Positions 58,237 to 64,000 of a DNA stretch of 64,000 nucleotides are shown one piece after another; position 1 is the first letter of the stretch; every line of letters begins with the position of its first letter. The notes beneath the pieces were generated by a model. The model searched no databases. It was not told where the DNA came from and was given only the letters and a program-made list of their open reading frames with translations. Source of the stretch: Dioscorea cayenensis subsp. rotundata (Eukaryota > Streptophyta > Magnoliopsida > Dioscoreales > Dioscoreaceae). The position numbers and the translations under genes are program-made. Location: the NCBI RefSeq assembly GCF_009730915.1, contig NC_052475.1, forward strand, positions 26,783,016 to 26,847,015. Reading direction: 5' to 3'.

Positions 58237-61200
58237 GTTGGTATTTCTATAATAATAATAATAATAATAGTTATTATAATCACAACTTTAGGAAGAGTTT
58301 GTGATGTTATAATGTGTATCTATGTATGTATGTATGGCATCCAGAGCTTGTAAGTGTAATATCAAATGCTGTAATACTTTCAATTGAATAATGCTCAGGA
58401 GTAGATCCTTTATGTAATGCAGTTCTTTTCTATGTTTGAAGTTATTTTTAGAAAAAATAAATCAGAATGTTCATCTTCCTGTGGTACGTGTGGATAAAAT
58501 TATTTGTAATTAATGAATATGGTTTATTTATTTTTAAAAAATGATTTTTTTATTTTATATTTTTTATTTGAGGGAAAAAGTGGATAAACTAGGCTTGCAG
58601 CTAGCATACATAGAAAACTCAAGTAGCGGACGTGATGGAGGCTCTAAGAAATAACTTTCATCTGAGCTCTTTGAAACATCAAATGTTTTCTCACTACATG
58701 GGATAACTCATTTGCTACAAATATCCATATATATATATATATAATGATGAGAGTATCTCATAGTTAAACATGTGTTTGTTTCTAACCAAATGTTCTAGAT
58801 GAGAGTTTGAACAAAAGGTCCCAATTGACGAGCAGAGACATTAAGTTTTTATGAAAACAACATTTCTCTAAACAAGTTGGGTGTCGTGCAAAACCAGAAG
58901 ACAAGCCTAGATGATTCCAAATGCACCGTGTAAAAACTAAAAAGATATGACTAGAAAAAATAATCCACTGTTTTAAAAATCACTTGATAGAAAATAAAAA
59001 TTACAGGGGTTTGTCGCATCTCATATTGCCATATTTTCAAAGATAATGATCTTATTGTCCCACACTAATTGAGCAAGCAAATCATAGCATGAGCCTTTCC
59101 ACAATAGTGGAGTCATGGAGTAGCGGAGCTCTATGCCAATAAGAAGTCCATAGAAATATTTAATGAAGAATTTACCATTAGAATACATGGAAATTGGAAA
59201 AAATACAAGGAATATAAGTATATAACTCACTCAAAATCTAATTGCATGAGAAAAACAAGACATAAAAATATATTTTTCATATGCTATAACAATTTTTAAT
59301 CTCAATTTATGATATATGTGTGTGTATATATATTCCTCAAGAACAAACAAAGTTTACAACCCATTATATTGTGGTTTTACTGTCCCTCAGTTTCCATCGA
59401 TTTTTTTTATTATTGTTTGAAAACACTGAATATGTGAATTAGAAACAAATTAACTATGATAATTTTGGAACTATATATCTTTAAAAATACATATATAAAT
59501 CTTCCCTTTTTTTTCCTAACACAATGGCAATGCACCAATCTCTTTCTCAAAAGCTCTCAGCAATAGAATAATGACCACACAAATCTCTCTCTCTCTCTCT
59601 TGCACTATCCACAGCAATAATATAGCATAAACATGATGAGCTAAATTAAAACTTTATTAGTTGAAATATAAATCCTATTGAAAATGACTTAATCACTCCC
59701 TGAAAATCACCAACCTATGTGATTAGTCACTAAGCTTGATAGGTTTCTAGACAACCATCAAAAGTTTAGGCTTTAATAAGATTCATAATCTCTTTTTTTT
59801 AGTGACACCAAATCCAAAATTATTAGACAAGACCAAAGTGCCATCTCTTCCAACACTGCAAAGCATTAGTGTTCACAGTAGCCATGTCATGTTGTTTTAG
59901 CTCTCTAAATCAATCAAAGCTTTAAATATCAGCACTAATCCTAGTGTTATTTTAAGTGGATTATTTGCACGTAAAGTTTTAAAGGGCCATCACTTTCTCA
60001 GTAGTTGGATACCTTTAATTGTTTTTGTTGGTGTCACTGCTGTCATGCAGAAAACACAGTGTTTTTTCTTCATATTTTGTATTTATATATATTATCTTAC
60101 TTTTTTTTAATAGATAATATATATTATAAGGCATTGGTGTTTCATATGTGTTGGTGTTTAAAGTTTCAATTTAAACACATTATACTTGTTGAAATATATA
60201 TCTCTACGTTTATAAACACATTATACTCGTTGAAATATCTATTTCTGTGTTTATAAACTATTAAGTCAACTATTATTATTATTATTATTATTTTGAAAAA
60301 TATGAACAAATTACTATATATATCTTTCCTATTTTGATAATAAAGAGAAAAATGTAATATTAACTCAATGTAAATTATTAACTTTACAAGTTAATTTTCT
60401 AATACTGGATGAGCGTAACTTTCATTTAAAATTTTTTACCTTCTCTATTACTCATTTACTAGTTTCATGTTCCTTGTTTTTACTATTTCTAGTTATTTGG
60501 TCGCTGCTATTTGTTATCCTTTTATTAATCTGAAAATAGTTTTTTAAACCCTTTGCTCATTTGTTTTCTGGGCTGAATGGCTGGGCCCATTAAAGTTCAT
60601 TTCATGGCCTTAGTAAGAAAACAAAATGAAGCCCAATAAGTATCTATGAATATGACATGGCCCAAAAGTTGACTTGATTAATGCTTAATTTTCTCGTTTT
60701 ATTAAATAAAAATATAGCTCACAATCTAACTATTGAAGCCTAATTGACCATATTCATCTTATTCCATAATTAAAATTTACAAGGTAATTGATTTAAATCT
60801 TTTATAACTTATTATAAATGAGTATCATACACAATTATTTAATTATTTTTAACATTTTTTTCCACTAGATCAAATAAATATAACTTTCATTCCCTATCCT
60901 ACGTCAAAAATCGAATATTCAAATCTTACTCATTGTTCGTGCACAATTCAATATATATATATATATATATTAATTGGGGAAGTATGATTATTGTTTTGTT
61001 TTGTCCACTACACAAACAAAGAAAGCTTAAAAATAACACAAATGAAAAATGTCTACAATCTAGCTAAATTAAATAAATAATATAAATAAAAATAATGTGT
61101 AAATTATTCAAAAACAACCTTGAGGAGTACCATAGATATAAGAATGAGTTTAATTAGAAAATATTACAGGGTTGTTTATGCAAAAAGAGTAGGGGGTCAG

Positions 61201-61298
61201 ACAAACACGCGGCCCGTACCTGAAATTCAAATCCAATTTGCATCATCCTCCGTTCGTCATTCGCTGCCCAATTTTTCCAAATTCGAATTTCAAACACA

Positions 61299-61300
<2 letters not shown>
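58237..61300. other. Long intergenic region, no gene seen
   Basis: 3.06 kb of AT-rich DNA. Visible features are TA runs (58729-58742, 60951-60970), a CT run (59584-59600), an ATT microsatellite (60272-60291) and a ~46-bp tandem duplication, AAACACATTATACT.GTTGAAATAT, at 60173-60250. Confidence 0.55.

Positions 61301-61301
<1 letters not shown>

Positions 61302-61374
<73 letters not shown>
61302..61374 (+). repeat. (CT)n microsatellite, ~36 units, in a probable 5' leader
   Basis: An uninterrupted CT dinucleotide run of 73 bp, followed by TTCTCTCTAGGG. Pyrimidine tracts of this kind are common at plant promoters and 5' UTRs. Confidence 0.9.
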
Positions 61375-61382
<8 letters not shown>

Positions 61383-63507
61383 AGGGTTTTGGTTTCCATG
61401 ATCGACTAGGGTTGGGCGTGGAGATCGCTTGATTTCTGGGCAGCGCCGGAGGATTTGATCTTGCTTTGCAGCTTCTTCTAGCAGGCGGTTGTGTGGTTGG
61501 TATGGATTTCGTTGCATTTGCTTCGTTTTTTTTTTCTTCTTTTTCTGTTTGTTTTTCCTGCGTGTTTTTGGGTGCTCGTTCGGGACTTGGTGCTGTGTTT
61601 GGGGTTTGAATTCTAGGGTTTCTTTGGCGGCTGTTGCTGTTTAGTTTGGAACTAGGGTTTAGTTGGGCTGGGCTTGTGGTTTCATTATTGATTGGAGTTT
61701 TACTGTTAGGGTAGTGGTTTAGCTGGATTTTTTATAGTGAGAATCGGGTTTTGGAGTGCTTGCATTGTGTTAGCATTTTGAATCTGAAGAGTAGTTATAA
61801 ATCGAGTGGCATATTTAAATTTAATTAGTTAATTAATTAATTTTTAAGAATGGAGTTTTGAAACGATGCTGTAATGCCTGTTTTTTTTGTGTCTCGTTCT
61901 CTGGAAAGTTTTCATCAAGCCGGTTTTTGTGAGATTCTTTTAGATTGTTGTGATGTTGGGAAACAGGAGTAATCTGCAGATGTGTAAAATCTATGTGAAA
62001 TCATAAGTAAACATTGCAATTTTGCAGTTGAATGCTTATTTTAGTAGAACTGCCATGATTATTTCATGCACAAAAACCGGTTTTCTCCGTGAGCATAAGC
62101 AATATGTTGCATATAAATTGCTTCCCTTTTTCTTGACAAAAAATCACAATGCACAATGACACACTATTATTATCAAATGGGCAGAGGCCTCAACGTGGCT
62201 TTAGTGTTTTTTTGGATATGGTGTTTTTCATTTATGCATTTTGCCTAAAGAAAGAATGTTGCTTATAGAAGACTAGGCTGTACGCTAGTCGTCTATAAGG
62301 CGTTCTATAGTTTTTGTTTATGTGTGAAGATATTGAGCACTTATATGGTGTGAGATACGTGTATCCTGATTCAAGAAAGTCTTCATCGTAATAAACTTCT
62401 TAAAAAATTTCTAGAAATTAGCTTGTACCACATTTTGGCGCCTGCTCATTCCTTGAAACACTTTGAAAATGATTTTTATGTAAGTGGTTTACTTGTTTTA
62501 TATAGAAGGATCATCTCCCTTGGGAAGTTATTGCTTGCAAACTTGTTGCTGTGTTAATGAAGAAAATAATGATTGCTTGCTGAGTTTTGAAAACCTCAAA
62601 CTTCACTTGTGGACCATATGACTGTTGATTCTATGTCCGTAGTAGAGCCTGATGTTTCACTTTTCATGTCATTACATTTCTTATGGACAAAGTAAAAGTT
62701 GATGAAATGAACTTTAATTGTTCATGAACCATTCCTTATAGAGAGAAAGATGAATGGGAAATGGGGAGCCTTTTATTAACATCAGTTTCTGCAGGACATT
62801 GGTTGTGGTGATTTCTGTTTTTTCTTGATTTTTTCTTTTTTAATGTTATTGTGTGATTTGTTGATTTTGTGCTATTATTTTGTGTATGTGAAAGTAAAAA
62901 CAAACAAGCTTGCACACTTTCATATTGAACTGATCAAGATTGAGCATGGCAATTTAATTTTTACTTCTTCTGTGATGTTGTATTGGATCTAAGCACCTTG
63001 TGATTGATTCATTAATTTATAATGTATGATTTTGCGCCGAGTTGTGCTGTAGATGCCAATTTTCTTCAGTTGCATTTTGAAAGTATTAATGCATTTAGTT
63101 TCTTTGTTACTGTTAGTTTTGAATCGCTTGTCATATGAATAATTGCTCCTTGTTTCTAATTGAAAAGTTTCCTTTTGCCTTCAGTTGCTTATTTTAGTAT
63201 GTTGAAAATCATCTAGAAGCCCATTACTTGTGGTCTTCTTGAACTAAACATGGTTATTTGACAATATTTGCTCAAGTAAAATGATGCTATTCTTTCCAGG
63301 ATGTGGTTCGAGAACTGCAAGCTGTTATTGGCAGCTTGCCCTTCGATTTTTTGATGGCTCCAAATTGTAAATTGAGGCACGAGAAAAACAGATAATTGCA
63401 ACAGTGGGTTCAATAAATTTATGCAGCTTTCTTTGTTTTAGCACAACTTTGCCAAAAATAGAAAATATTCCAGTGCTTCTGGCGACAGACATTTATTCAG
63501 GCACACA
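61375..63507 (+). other. Probable non-coding 5' exon and long intron of a + strand gene
   Basis: 61380-61500 is GC-richer with TAGGGTTT motifs (61381, 61408), typical of plant housekeeping leaders (telo-box-like TAGGGTTT). It is followed by intron-like T-rich DNA. A possible exon begins at 63300 after TTCTTTCCAG (DVVRELQAVIGSLPFDFLMA then a stop in that frame). No clear start codon or protein family can be named. Confidence 0.35.
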
Positions 63508-63652
63508 ATGCAAACAAAGAAAAAAGTTCCTGCGAGAAGTGTTTCCAGAGAGCACACTAACCCTAGATCTTGTCGGCAGCAGAAAAAAGGAAGCACAGCT
63601 TGTGAGAGAAAAGTTGCTGATATGATAACATCTTCCACAAAAACAAAAAAAT
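63508..63652 (+). CDS. Putative first coding exon of an unidentified gene, cut by the window edge
   Basis: An ATG at 63508 opens a basic, Ser/Thr-rich frame (QTKKKVPARSVSREHTNPRS, then KVADMITSSTKTKK) to a possible GT donor at 63653 (AAATG|GTACTT). It is compatible with the N-terminus of a nuclear protein, but I do not recognise the family and other frames across the same stretch are also open. The gene would continue beyond 64000. Confidence 0.3.
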
Positions 63653-64000
63653 GGTACTTATCCATCTTTTTAATCCTCTTGTCATTTTCTTATACTTGTT
63701 TGAAGTGTTGCTTGTATTTCTTGTTGTTATTAAAACTTTGGTTTGCTATTTTAGACAACAGCTTACATTTTAAATTTCTTCTTTTATATTCTAGAAGAAA
63801 TTCTTTGCTCATTATAAATGTGGAGTAGTGGGGCACAGAGAATTTGGTCTAACATCATCCTAATTATGATTGTTTGACTTTTTTGCTGCAGTCATAAAAA
63901 ATTAAATTTGTGTTTGGATATAATTTTTTGATTGCTGATATTTGTGTGCCTGAATATGAAAAATTCTTTTAGATACCTAATTTATATACATTGTTATTTT

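Noticed and set aside
61154-61517. Minus-strand frames of alternating Arg-Glu
   Set aside because: Translations of the CT/GA microsatellite, not proteins.
1-64000. tRNA, rRNA, CRISPR, phage or organellar insert
   Set aside because: No cloverleaf with both promoter boxes, no rRNA core sequence, no regularly spaced CRISPR repeats and no plastid or mitochondrial gene was seen on either strand.
1-64000. LTR retrotransposon
   Set aside because: No long direct terminal repeats with TG...CA ends and no gag, reverse transcriptase or integrase motifs were found.

Overview
This is plant nuclear DNA, almost certainly from an angiosperm. It is AT-rich, its genes are split by many GT-AG introns, and it carries plant-only gene families (CYP78A, LRR-extensin, the bifunctional methionine-salvage enzyme DEP1, peroxisomal sulfite oxidase ending in SNL). 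It also contains plant DNA transposons. A monocot such as a yam-like lineage is plausible, for example from the NPHDAD motif in the TOM20-like exon, but the window does not prove it. There are no prokaryotic or organellar features.

Layout. 1-1006 is AT-rich flank. 1016-10976 is one decayed ~10 kb Mutator-like element (MULE) flanked by a perfect 9-bp direct repeat. It has a broken transposase gene on the + strand and a convergent broken ULP1-protease-like gene on the - strand, as in the Kaonashi-type MULEs of plants. 13309-19264 is a CACTA-like element with palindromic subterminal repeats that contains exons copied from a TTC27-type TPR gene. 20272-21093 looks like a foldback/MITE element.

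The gene-dense core follows. Sulfite oxidase (21653-26787, +, 12 exons) and snurportin-1 (27512-30935, +, 7 exons) are in tandem. DEP1 (31978-37446, -, 12 exons) converges on snurportin. PNO1 (39182-41623, -, 2 exons) and an LRR-extensin (42381-43924, -, single exon with two +1 frameshifts) continue on the minus strand.

44.8-55.3 kb is gene-poor. It holds a SINE-like insertion, a lone TOM20-like first exon with a detached TOM20-like C-terminal piece, a textbook 553-bp MITE with 20-bp perfect inverted repeats and a 10-bp target duplication, and several local tandem duplications. A CYP78A cytochrome P450 (55673-58236, +, two exons, two +1 frameshifts in exon 1) follows. After 3 kb of AT-rich DNA, the 5' end of another + strand gene begins behind a long CT microsatellite and runs off the right edge.

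The host genes do not form one system; they are ordinary housekeeping or developmental neighbours. Two act in sulfur metabolism (sulfite oxidase, DEP1), which is probably coincidence. The most unusual material is in the transposons: the MULE with its ULP1-like partner and TTTAAAC-rich spacers, and the CACTA-like element with captured TPR exons. Exon limits were read by eye from splice sites and reading-frame continuity. Family names come from recognised protein motifs, not from database searches.
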